A stretch of DNA of 64,000 bases, taken from positions 3,554,001 through 3,618,000 of the forward strand of contig NZ_AHMP02000003.1 in NCBI RefSeq assembly GCF_000243735.2. Reading direction: 5' to 3'. Positions 9,663-22,400 of the stretch are shown here, piece by piece. Position 1 is the first letter of the stretch; each line of letters opens with the position of its first letter. A program made the translations under genes and the position numbers. The notes under the pieces were generated by a model. It saw only the letters and a program-made list of their open reading frames with translations. It was not told the origin of the DNA and ran no database searches. This stretch comes from Leptospira kmetyi serovar Malaysia str. Bejo-Iso9. Lineage in GTDB: Bacteria > Spirochaetota > Leptospiria > Leptospirales > Leptospiraceae.

Positions 9663-10466
9663 ATGTCAAAGAGCTCGGAAGTTTTGCCTTCAAATGGAAA
9701 AAAAACTTGTCAAAGATCCGACAGAAGTTCATTTTTAGCCCAAATTGCGGACTCTTTCCAAGGGAATGCATTAAGAAGAAAGGGTTTGCAACTGAAAGGA
9801 AACGGAAGCCAAGCGAAGCGTTTATTGTCGGTAGAATTTTCCAAATCGAGAAGATTCTGGACCGCGTTCGCATTTTTGGTTACGTTAGCCGGAATTTCTC
9901 AGTCGTTTTTCGGCCTTCAAACCTCGCAATTACACGCAAACATCCGAACACAAGCCCTTAGAATCGAAAGCCCGTCTTGGGAAACGATAGACGAAACCTC
10001 TCTCAACCAAGTCGACAAGGCGAGAATTTTCAAAACGGAATTTAGAATCGACGCCATTCTCCAATCCCGGATCGAACTCGGATATCAAAGCGGCTTATCC
10101 GGATTGCCTTCGGATCAAATTTTCGAAAACGGCCACGAAGACAAAATCGTTCAACTCGTAAGACTCGGAATTTTGGAAGAAGGAATATTCGAAATATCGA
10201 ATATTCAACAATCAAGCAATACTAAAACACGCTCCTTAGAGGACACGAACGCAATCCGCCTTCTTCTGCTCGCGACAAATGGCGAAGAAGCGAAGGAAAG
10301 AACGTCCGTAAAATCGAAAAGAATGACCGGATCGGTGGGAACATCGACGGCAAAACGTTCCATAGGTTTTGTGGTGGTGGAAATCCAAAGAGCGGCAAAA
10401 AGAAAAATCACACGTTATTATGCCCGGTTGACTCATAGCGATCCGGAAAATAGAGGAAACATTTAA
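9663..10466 (+). CDS. Membrane-anchored or exported protein of unknown function, partner of giant Hint protein
   Basis: A 267-residue protein that I do not recognise. Residues 1-58 are polar and basic, followed by one hydrophobic segment (about 60-82, WTAFAFLVTLAGISQSFFG) that could be an extended signal peptide or anchor. The rest is a polar, charged domain with short hydrophobic beta stretches (VQLVRLGILEEGIFEISNI, then RSIGFVVVEIQRAAKRK). The stop lies 4 bp before the ATG of the 4233-residue gene, so the two are almost certainly co-translated. The giant protein also has a long basic N-terminus before its hydrophobic segment, suggesting both use the same export route. Chaperone, secretion partner or regulator are all possible. 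Confidence 0.7.
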   Translation: MSKSSEVLPSNGKKTCQRSDRSSFLAQIADSFQGNALRRKGLQLKGNGSQAKRLLSVEFSKSRRFWTAFAFLVTLAGISQSFFGLQTSQLHANIRTQALRIESPSWETIDETSLNQVDKARIFKTEFRIDAILQSRIELGYQSGLSGLPSDQIFENGHEDKIVQLVRLGILEEGIFEISNIQQSSNTKTRSLEDTNAIRLLLLATNGEEAKERTSVKSKRMTGSVGTSTAKRSIGFVVVEIQRAAKRKITRYYARLTHSDPENRGNI

Positions 10467-10470
10467 AAAT

Positions 10471-13400
10471 ATGAAAAACTCCGTTAGCAAACTTTACTCC
10501 GCAATTTTTTCAACGACTTCCTTCTTCACCGAATTCTCCTTAAATCGCTCCAAAGAATTTCGACGCACTTGGGATAACCCGAGAAAACGAAGAAAACTTC
10601 TCAAACGATTCCGATCTTTTTTCACGAAAGCGATCAAATCGATTCTACTTTTATTTCTAATATTCGATTTCTCTCTTGCTCCTCTCATGGCGCAACCGAC
10701 TCTCTTCCGCGATCTTTGGAAAAACGGATCCGATGGAAAACTGGAGCGTCAATACCAGAACGCCGAGAATTCTACAACGGAAGCGGATTGGGACAAGTCT
10801 CTCAAAAGAGGAAAGGACTTACTCAAAGCGGATTGGGAAGCGAGAGCCGATGAAGAGATCGACAGAGAACTCGCGAAAAACGGAAAGACGAACGACGCGA
10901 CCGCAAAAGCAGATTTAGAAAATGAAAAACAACTGAACCTTCAACAATGGGAAACCGAAGTTCAGTCCGAAATCGATTCTCGCAAAGGAGAATGGAAGGC
11001 AAGAATCGCAAGTTCCAGTCTTACCGATTTGATTTCCAATCTGGATCGTGAAACGTTGAGACAAGCCGTGTTGGGCGCAGAGAACGCTTCCAAAACCGGA
11101 ACCAATGCAACGGAGAAGGTTCAACTTTTTGATCAGTCTCTGAACGGAGTGTTGGGTGCGTTTCGCGCGAACTGGGAAGACCAACTGGATACGAGAATCG
11201 GCGGTTTGGCGGGAGCGCTTACGTTTCAAAGTGCGGCCGAGTTCAATTCTTTTCAAAAGGCTTTAGGCGCGGTTAAGAATTATTTTTTATCAGAATATTA
11301 TTATGAAGAATCTTCGATCGTCGCCGGTTATCGTGCGGGCTTCGTCGCAAGAGAAAATCAAAACGACGACTTAAGCGGTCAGATCGCGCAGGAAACCGAT
11401 CCTTCGAAACTAGCGTTGCTTTTGATCGATCGTGCCAAAAGAAGCATCGATCAGAATTTTGCGGGAGTGATTCCTCAAAACGGAACCGTCATCAATCAAC
11501 CGAACTTAACGGTGGAAGGTGCGGATCAATTTCAGACACAGGCTCTGAAAGCGCTGGAAGACGGACAAAAACAATGGCAGAGCGCGATCGACGATCTCTT
11601 ACTTGGAAAGTTAAGATTCGATCGTCAATCGGAACTGGAACGTAAAAACGGAGAAGCCGAGTGGACGGACGCGTACGGAAAACTTCTCAAGGCGAGAGAG
11701 GATTGGTCCTTAGTCGTTAAGGCGCAGATTCAAAAGGGACTCGAAGCTTGGGATACGTCCGAGAATAATCTTCAACAGAATAAACAAGCCGCTCTTGCCG
11801 AGTTGGATAGAACTCTTGCAACCGGAAAGGAACAGTGGCAGGCGCACGTACGTGGAGTGGAAAGCGTCGTATCGGGCGGCGCGGATACTCTGACCACGAT
11901 CGAATCGAACAAACAATTCTTTCAAGAAGCGCTGAGTCGTGCGCAACAACCGAACAGCGGTTACAACAGTACGATCATCGCGGAATACAGTACGCAGCTA
12001 ACGTATTGGACAAACTTAGAAGGAAGAGTGAGAACTCTCGTAGCGAACGCTCAAAATTCTTTGCATGATACGGACGTAAGAGGAACCGGAGTAGGTCAGG
12101 GACTTCTATACGACGCGGGCGGAGCGGATAAGTATATTTATACGAGCACGGAGCTCGAGTTAAGAATCGCTCAAGCCGAGTTGAAAGTTCTTCAGGATAA
12201 AAGAGACAGAGCGCAAAGCGTATACGACTACGCGGTACAAAACGTAGCGCAAAAAACGCAAGAGCAGTTAGCCGCGGATCTTGCTACGATGAAGACCGAC
12301 TTTCAAGCGAAGGAACAGGCTTATCTGAATCTTCTGAAGGAATTGAACGGGGGCGGAACCGGAACTAGTTATTCCACTCCGGGAATGGATTCGAATTCGA
12401 CCGCGTCCGCGGCCGTGGACGGTGCGGTTGCGGGAGCGAATTTGTTAAGCGACTTGGAAGCCGCAAACAAGTTGATGGAAGAAAAACGTAAGGCTCTTGA
12501 GACCGCGAGAGCCAACATGGAAACTTCCAGAGCTTCGTATGATAGCGTCGTAAAGATGCAGGTGTTGATCAACAACCCTCAGTTGCTCGGTCAAATCGGT
12601 CAGTTGAGTTCGGACGGAGAGAAAGCGGAGAATACGGGGCTTAGAAGCGATATAGCAAACGCGAACCGCGAGCTCGAAGAAAAAAGGGAAGTATTGAGAC
12701 AACAAGAGCAGAAGATGTACGAGCTTACGTACGAAAAAGCGAACGCTCTTCGGACTCAGACTTTCTACAACCAGACTCTCCAGCAGGTTTTGGCGTTCGA
12801 AGCCTTAAAGGATAACAAGGCTAAGATCGAAGGAATCATCGGCGGAACGGGAACGTTAAACGACAAAATCGACTCTTTGTTGTCCGGCGATAATCTTGTG
12901 ACCGTATACGGCAACGATCTCGCATTACAAATTCGTAATAATCTAACCCAGTTAAAAACGCAACTTGTCGATCTCGATACTCCCGTGATGAATTCAGCGA
13001 CCGGATTCGACGCGCAAGCAACCGGAATCAAAAACGCGGCGGATCAGTTTCCAACGATCGACTACGCTCAGAAGAAGCAGGACTTGACGAATTATCTCAA
13101 TCAGATGGTCGCCGCGCGTAATAATCTCGCCAATATCAACAATTTGGATACGAGTTACTTGGCGATCGATCGACTCGATCAGGGAATCGATTATTTGGAA
13201 TCCCTCCTCGCGAACTGGGATGATGTTGCGGACGGAATGACGGATGGATTGGATGCGATCCGAACCAGTTCCGGAGATTATCTTACTTATTCCGCTTCTC
13301 ATGCCGCGGACAAAGGAACTCTTTCTTATTCCAATCAGATGCTTTCGTTTAGCGGACAACTGCAGAACGGGGTGAATGGAGTCGGACAATTCCAAAGTTA

Positions 13401-16400
13401 TCTCGCGGAGATCGGTCAGACGAAACAATTCTTAGATACGGCTTTATTGGATTCGATCCAAAGAGGGGGCGTACTCGTCGAGACTACTCTTACCGGCGGA
13501 GACAGGACGCTTGCTCAACAATTTTTTGCCAATATCAAAAGTGGAGCGGATCAAAACGGGAAAACGCTTCAGAATTCTTTTACGAGCGTAAACGAATCTT
13601 TCAACGGTTTGGGTGCGAGCCTCGGAACGTTCGGTGAATCTTTGAAGGGATTCAGAAACAGTTTGGAAACAAGAAACGGAAAGGTAAGCCAAGTATCCGC
13701 TGCGTTGTTGTCTTTGTATGAAAGTCTTGAATCGGAGTTTCAAGGAAGAAAAGCCCAACTTGAATTCTTATTGGATCAAAACGGAAGCGAAACGAGCTTA
13801 ACTCAGATTCAGAAGAATTTAGAGAACACTCGTAATTTGGAAGGCGCGAAGATCAACGAGATAGCGATGGAGAAGTTGATCGATTATCTGAAAGATTTAC
13901 CCGCGTCCGAACGAAACATCGATTCGATCTATCTGAAAGTCCTCAAGGATTCGGATGCCAGACTCGCGGATCTTAAGTTGGGTCCGAACGAATTGGAAGA
14001 TAGAAAAGCGACCGAACTCGTACTTGCGTTTATTAAAAATCAAAATAGCGCTTTAGCGAGAAGTCTTGCTTCTCCCGATTACGACGACTTTATCGAAAGT
14101 TTGGAAACACAACTCGGTTCCGCGACTCAGATTCGTTCCTTCTATGAAGGCGGAGGAACGTTAACCGATACACAACGCAATGATATTCGAGAAAACGGAA
14201 CGGCGGAGCAAAGAAGAACCTTAAACGAGTATTATTCTTTCGGTAGCACTTTCTTTTTTGGTCAAGAAGCGGTATCTAAAGTCGCTACTATGGATGCGAC
14301 GGTCCAAGGTTTCGGATCTTTTGCGAATTCGGTAAGAACCGGTCAGGTGCTTTCCACGTTGAGAGACGATTATTTCAAAGCTCAGGAGAATAAAACCAAC
14401 GGTCTTTTGAAAGAGCTTCAAACCTTGATTCCCGGTTTTAACGATTTAACCGCGTCCGCTCTTTATCAGGATTCGTTTGTGATCGGAGATCAGACCGATC
14501 ATGATACTGCGGAAGAGGATCGTAGAAAGAATCTATTACAAGAATTGTTGAGCGGACTCAATACGAACGAATCTCTTTTAACCGGGCTCGGTGACTTGGA
14601 CGTTTTGAGAGCGTATTACGGGGACGCGACTGCGGTTAAGATTTATGGTGAGACTTTAAACTTAAGTTCCGAGTTGGAAGCTAAGAAGGCGGATTATGCA
14701 TCCGTGATCGGGAATATCGGTCCTGTATTGGATTCCGCGACTTATCCTGCGGAGGATTTGCTGAATTTTCTTACACCGTCATTGAATAGTTATTATGCGG
14801 GACAGCTAAACTCCTATTCCAGTTTGCTTGGGATGAAGAATTATATGGATCCAAGCACTTCGGTTCAGACGTTTAATGGAATTGATTTTAGCGGGATCGA
14901 ACCCTACGTTGCTAGTTTACAGACGAATGTAGGCCTTTGGGATTCAAAGCGAAGTTCTTTAGACGCTAGTGTTACTGCATATACCTCTCTTAAAACAGAG
15001 CTTTCTGCTTTGACAGCGGGTACTCCCGTTTACGAGGCGAAATTATCGGAAGTAACAAACGCACTCATTTCTATGAATGCCGTTTACCAAGAGGTTAAGA
15101 GTTATTTCTCAATTGTCTCTGCGGACTCTGTACAATTGAGCGCAAAATCTCAATTGATTTTAAAAGATATGAAGACGAGTATTGGCGCGCCTAATGACAA
15201 AATCATTATTGATACGACAACATTTAATACCTTACCTCCAAGTATCCAAAGCGCTTACTATAATGATCCTAGTTCCTTTTATGTGGCGGGTGCTGCTACT
15301 TCAAACTCTGTAGGTTATGTAGTTCAGTGGGAAATGGTATTTGCTCAAAATGGAATGGCAGTTCTTCAAAATCAAGATTCTTTTAACACTGCTTTGAATG
15401 CACGTTCTAGTTCTGCCGGTCTTTTTCTAAATCAACTTGCCGCATCCAAAGCCGACTTGGACGCAACGAATACGAAAATTACGAATTTCAAAAACGGTTT
15501 AGAAAATCGGATCCAAGTTTTTATGAATCAGGGAAGTCAGAATCAGATTTCCAGAGAAACGTTAGCCGTAACGGTAGAAAATCTTAGAAATTTCTTTTTG
15601 GAAAAACAATACAACGGAGAAGAAATCAATCCGGCTATCTTGGAAGCATTGGAAAACGCCGGAGTATTCACCGATGAAATCGAAAAACTGAATTATTATA
15701 AAAACATTCCCGTCGCAGACAGAACCGAAGCCAAATTAAACGCTTCTTTAACCGATGCGAAATCGTATACAACCGCGCTCGGAGACGCGGAAAAATTGTT
15801 CCAGAGTTTGAGAAGTACGATCGGTAGCATCGAGCAAACCGGAAAGCCGCTTTCCTTATCCATCGATCAGATCAACGATTCTTTGAAAAAATACGAGGAT
15901 CTAAAAACCAAGCTGGACGGAAAGGCATTCGCACTGGATTCGAACATCGTTTCCGGAATGGAATCTTTGAAAGAATTCTCATGGGAGAATCACAAATCCA
16001 CTTTGGTTCAAGCGTTCTTGACTCGAACCGGAGATAGCTTTAACGTAAATCAATTCTTAAACGAGATCAAATCGGGCAAATACGTATTGCCCGGAAGCAA
16101 CGGGACCACCGTACAGAAGGACGCTAAATTCTTAGGTAAGGATTTAACGGCGGCACAACTTGCGGAACTGACCGAACAACTCGATTATTATGCGGATCAA
16201 TCAACGATTCAAAACGTAAGTCTTGCATCCGGACTCGACGCCTTTCTTTCCACCCAGGATCCGACTTTGAAAGCGGAGTTGCAACAGAAAGCTGTTTCCG
16301 TAGGTTATCAAAGAATTTTAGCTTCTCTCAATCAGGGAGTGTTTTCGGACGTATCTTCTCTTCCCGCAAGTCTTACCAACTTCGCGATCATTTCCAATTA

Positions 16401-19400
16401 CAATGCGTTCTTAGCTTCCAAAACGAATTGGAACGCGAATAACGCGGCCGATAGAGATGCGGCAAAATCCGAATACCTCTTGCGAGTGGGAGGAGATCAT
16501 GGAGAGGCCGCGATTCTTTCCGATTATCTTTCGAATTATTCTTCCAGAAACTCTTCGTATTATCTGCCCGATTTTTTAAAAGAAGCGGAAGTGCTTCAGT
16601 CTTATTATTCCAGACAGGCGACCGATAATCTTCAACCGGATGATTTGGCTTCGTTGACTACTTGGTTGCAGAACAAAAAATACGAACCGAGTTTAGTGCA
16701 GGCATTGAACAAGGCCGTTCGTATGGATACGATTCTTTCCAACTATTCGGGAGAGGATACCACCGAATATTTGAACTATTCAAACTCCAAGCTCGCAGGC
16801 GGTTTGAGCGATGCGGAGAAGGAAGGATTCTTTCTCAATCAATCGGGCGCTTACAATCCGTTCGGAAATTTGAATTCCGCATCCGAGATTCAAACGAATC
16901 AGCTTTTGCGCGATTTTCAATTTAAGACCGGCTTTAAAGAATTGGCGGACACGTTTGATACGGACGGTTTACGTTTAGCGAAGGCCAAGGCTCAGGCGCA
17001 AAGGGACGAGAATACTGTCAAATATTCCTACGATTTGGTAAAAGGAAACATCATTGTAGAATCTTATTTAAGTTATTTGAATATAGGTCCGAAAGGTCAG
17101 CTCGAGCCGAGCCAGGATACCCAAATCACAAATCGACTCAGAGAACTTGAGTTCCAAGCGGAACATAGACTCGGCGGGTTTATGAATCTTGTGGAAGGTT
17201 ATAAGAGTTTCGCATTCGATCCGGATAAGGAAGATCAAAACCCTTCCATTCGAAGAGCCTTGGAGGATTTTTCAACCTCCGGTTATACGGTTCGAGACGA
17301 GGTTTATACCAAGGATGGTTCCGGCAACTATACGTTCATGGCGGGAATCAACAATCTCAAAGGCATCATTGATAACTATGTGGACAATAACCTTCCGGGT
17401 CGTTCTGCCAATGAAGATCCTTATTCCGAGTCGGGTAGCGCTAAGGGAAGTATGTCCGGTTCCGCAAGTGCGATCATCGATGCGGGAAAGAGTATCGGAA
17501 TCATCACCAACATCAACAACACTCTTCAAGGTTTAACCGGGGATAATCTTACCAACAAACTTGCGGAACAGTTAAAGACGGTTAAGGATAATTTTTTGGC
17601 GGCTGAGAATACATTCGAAGATGCTCAGACCCAATTAAATCAACAAAAACTAAACGTGGACAACGCGCAAGCTTCGTATACGGCGAAACAAACTCAGGTT
17701 ACCGCCGCATATGGGGCTTTCAATGCAGCTCAAGCCAGCCTCTCCAATCTAAGCGCGGTTTACGATTACGCGGTTCTTGCGAATTATACCCAACATCAAA
17801 GTGATGCCAATGCAGATAGTACGGTGACGGTCGGGAAACCGATCGATCTCGCCAAACAACGATTAGACGAGGCGAACGACGCCGTGAACGCGAAACTCAA
17901 AGAGGTTCAAGATTTACAAACTCGCGTAAACAACCAAACCACGCTCGCGTCCTTACAAGCGGACCCTAACGTAGCCTTGAACAAACAACAAACGGAAGAA
18001 TGGGCAGAAAGAGCGCTTCGATTCAGCCAAGCAGAAACCGTGATTAAGGATCGGATGCAGGATTTGAAGAGTCAGATCGCGGCGAAACGAAGTGAATTGC
18101 AATCTGACTTAAAAGGAGTATTTGTTCCGAACGTATTATTGAATGAAAATGGTTTGGATGGTCTGATTGATCCGAATACATCAAGTTACAAGAGTTTAGA
18201 AACTAAGCTTCGCGGAGAATACTCGATTATGGAGGGGGTTCTCGGTGGGAAAATCGGTTTTTGGGATTTTGTAAACGGTGGAAGGGGAGATACAAATCCT
18301 CCACGATACGGTGGGGGATTAGCAAATCAATATCCCGAATACGATATTCTTAGCTATATCAGAAGTTTGAACGGTGGCACGTCGCTGGCTGGTAATATGA
18401 AACAAGCTCAGGACAGTTTTGACGGAATGTGGGTTTGGAACGCGGGAGTTTGGGGTGAATATTCCGCTGGCTTGCGTCTTCAGAATGGAACCTATGCAGA
18501 TTATAACAATGCGATGTGGAACAAATTCAACCAAGACCAAGGGGCTCAAGCGCTTACGATCGCTCTTATGGGCTGGGGAAGTCTTGCCGTTGGTATCGCG
18601 GCAATCGGTAAAGCGACCGCATGGGCAAATGCACAGAACAGTTTGAATGCGGCAATCAACACTGCCACTGTTAAAACCAACGAACTCAAAGCGCTTCAAG
18701 AAAAACTCAATTATTATACGGACATTTCTACAGGGGATCAGTTAAAAAGTGTTCTTCTTGGAAACGGTTCTATCGATTCTTTGAATACGGGGCTCAACGC
18801 ATCGGATCTTGATTATCTCGTGGGCACGGGCGGAAAGTTAACCGCCGACAGTTTGAAATGGAGTACCGGAAGCGGACAAGATCTGAACCTGGATCGGATC
18901 GCAGGTAAGAATGGAAATACCGTCGTACAAGAAAGTTATGTTCATGACGCATACGGTTTGTTGGTCCGTCAGGGACAAACTGTACCCGGCGGCGCTAGCG
19001 CATCTTCGACCACATACAATAGCAATGGAATTTTAGTTTCTTTTATGACGAGTGCGGATCAGTTTTCTTCCGCGCTTGCCGTTCTTGCAAAATCTCAATA
19101 CCAAATCGAGAAGCGAGAATACTTCGCGGCTCAAGAAGCGTATGTGGGTCCGGGCGGACAGAAAGCGGATCAGAAAATGATCCTCGACGACCGTGAAGGT
19201 TTTTATTCAGGACTGATCCAAACGCTCAGTCAAAACACAGGTAAGAACATAGAGTATGAAATGTATCAAACCGTCGTCACGGATTATATGGGCGAAGGTC
19301 AAATCGTAGATCAGTTGTATGAGATCAACGGAGAACAACAAAAGCAAACTCAGTTAAAAGTCTGGGAACAAAAAGAAAAAGAATTCAATGACAAAAAGCA

Positions 19401-22400
19401 AGAATGGGTGCAAAACATCGAGTTCTTGCAGAATACCGGGAACGCGCGTTTTAACGATATGCTCAGTTTGATGAACAAAAACTGGGATGCGTGGAGAACG
19501 GATTTTAACGCGAAACAAAAAGAAGGCGAGCAGGCCCATATCGATGCGATTGCAAAAGCTTTGAAATCCAAAGCCGATTGGGAAAAGGATGCTATCGCGA
19601 GTCTAAAAACCCAAGGCGACGGATATGAAATCCGAAGCGCTTACGATCAGATTCAGAATATTTTAAATTCTATGTCTGCGAGCTTGCCGACCGACGTCGG
19701 AATCGCAGTAAACGCGAACACGATTCTCAACCAGGTGTTGTTAAACAGACCTGCGGAATTGGATGCGTCTCTACTTCAACAAGGTGCATATGCGAACGTT
19801 CAATTCTTTGTGGATCAACTTCAGAAAACAAAATTAGACGATTCTTCTATTAAGAATTTTGAAAGTCTTCGTAAGGAGATGGACGAATCTTCGAAGAAGG
19901 TGGTAGTTCTACAAACGTTAGATAGTTTGTGGAGTTTGCCGGTAAGTTTTGAAGAAACGATCAATGGTGCGAATAAAGCTCTATCGGATCAGTTGACTTC
20001 TCAGCTTGCGAACGATGAATTTATTCCTGCGGGAGGCGGATATATCCGTAACGTAACCGGACCGACAGGGGAAACGGAAACACAGGTTCTTCCCGGTTAT
20101 AATTCGTATAAATATATAAAACCGGACAAGTTGCCGACCTTGATGGACAGCAACAATCGCGCTTGGGATTTGACCGATTACAATGCGTTAACAAAAGACG
20201 GGGGCCCCACAACGGTCGAGCTTCAGTCCATGGTAAAACTGGCTCGAGAAAAGATGACCCAGGACTTCAAGAAGACATACGATCCTGAAAACACATCCAA
20301 CCGTGAAGTCGCGGCGATCGCGTTGGATCCGATGGCTCAAGCGAAGGTATTTCAATCTGCGCAGTCGGCTTTACAAAGGCTTTTTACGGATCCTCAAACT
20401 GCATTAGAATTTGCTCAAGCGGATGACGAAGGCAAGGCGGCTATGAAAGAATCCGCTATGAATTCGGGTTATTTAGTCGGTCCTACCGAAGGTGGAGCTT
20501 TCGGAGATCATCACTTCACTCAATTCTTTACCATCTTAAAGATGAAGGAAAAATACAACGAAATCAAGAACAAGGGAGAAGCTCTCCAAAAAGATCCGTT
20601 GTATAAAGGTTTTGAAGGTGTGGGTGGAGCTGGAGCCGCTAAATTCTATGTTCAGAATAAGAGCACGATCAACGCTATAGATTCTGTATTATCCACAATT
20701 CCGATCGTAAACAGAATCAATCCACTTGCGATCATGAAGAGTGTCGTGAATGGAGGAATCTTAGGACTCGTAACGAATGTCGCTTCGGTTGTGACGGAGG
20801 CAGTAAGTACGGTCGTTTCTACTATTGCTACGGCTGGAACTGCGACAACAATCGTAAGTATGGATTATTCCTATGAACAAGGTTTCGGGGCGAAAGTAGA
20901 CGTCGGGGTTGGTATCGGTCCCGCGAGAATTTCGTATGCGACGATTGGTTATTCCGAGTTTGGAGGATTTGAAGCCAGCATAGGAGCTACCGGAAAGATC
21001 GGTCCTGTGGAGGTAGGTGCAAGGATTACCTACAGCGAGAAGAACGGCTTCGGTGCATCGGCCAGCGCTGGAGTCGGACCTTTTACCGCCGGGTTGAATT
21101 ATTCACAACAAGGTGGATTATCCGCAGCGGTCGGTTACAAGAATTCGGATGGCGCCGTTATCGGCGTAAGATGGTCCGAGAAAGGTGGTGTTAGCGCTAG
21201 CATAGGTATGGCAGGTAAAAACGGCTACGAAGGTGGACTTACTTTTACAAAAGACGAAGGCTTTGGTGCATACGCTGCTAAGAACGAATATAATAAAAAC
21301 AACCAACTCACGGGTAGCAAGGCTGTGACCTTCAATGAGAGGGATGGTCTGGGTGCTAAGATAACAATGAAAGATCCAAGCAACGCCAACAGCGCACTTG
21401 GAATTGATCCTCATACATCTTTAGCGATCTCTCAACGCGGTGGAGTCTCCTTAGACTATGAGAGCGCAAACGGTTTTGGAGCTTCTGTCAATGTAGGCTG
21501 GGATGGAAAATATTCAGGTTCAGTAACTCAGAAATATGATAGCGGCAATAAATCCAATGGAAAGGCAGTAGGCGCCAGTGCTACAGTCAGCTTTGACTCC
21601 GAAGGTAATTTCAGTGGAAGCAATAATTGGAACGGAACGAAAGCTGGTGAGGATTGGCAGAATGGAATCGCACTGGGTCAAGGTTCTTTGATGGGTGCAA
21701 TGGAAAGTGTGAGTGAGAACGTTGCTAAAAACTATGCTGAAATGGATGCCGCGAAGAAAGCAGCCTTAGTTGCAGCTTCTAAAAAACCTGGTAGCAGTAT
21801 CAGTCCTGAAGATTTGAAAAATTGGGACGAACTTTCTGATAAAAAGAAAGAAGAGATGGTCCAGAAAAATTTAAGTGGGAATGAAAGTGGTCAACATGAA
21901 ACACGGACGGGAGTTTGGAATCGTCTGAAAGGAAGTGTAGGAGATTTTGTCGGTCAGCTATCTGGTAATTATGCAGATCATTCTGGCGAGATGATTAGGG
22001 ATGACGAAACTAAACAAATGGTATTCAAGAACCGAACTTGTTTTGTGGCCGGGACGTTGGTTCATACGAAAGATGGTCTGAAAAAGATCGAGGAAATTCA
22101 GGTTGGGGATATGGTTCTTTCTAAAAGTGACGTATCTGGGGAAATGTCCTATCAAAGAGTTGCGAATACATTTGTTCGTCAAGCAGATGCAATTTACAAA
22201 GTGTCTTTCGAAGACGGGACAGAATTAAAGACCACTTGGGATCATCCATTTAGAATTCTAAAGGAAGATTCAAATAGCCAAGAATTCAAAATGGAGAATT
22301 CAAGGTGGACTCAAGTAAGAGATCTCGTTGAAGGTGATATTGCTATAACTGCTGAAGCAGCAACTCTAAAAGTAATTTCGATTCAGATTGATCAAAAAAT

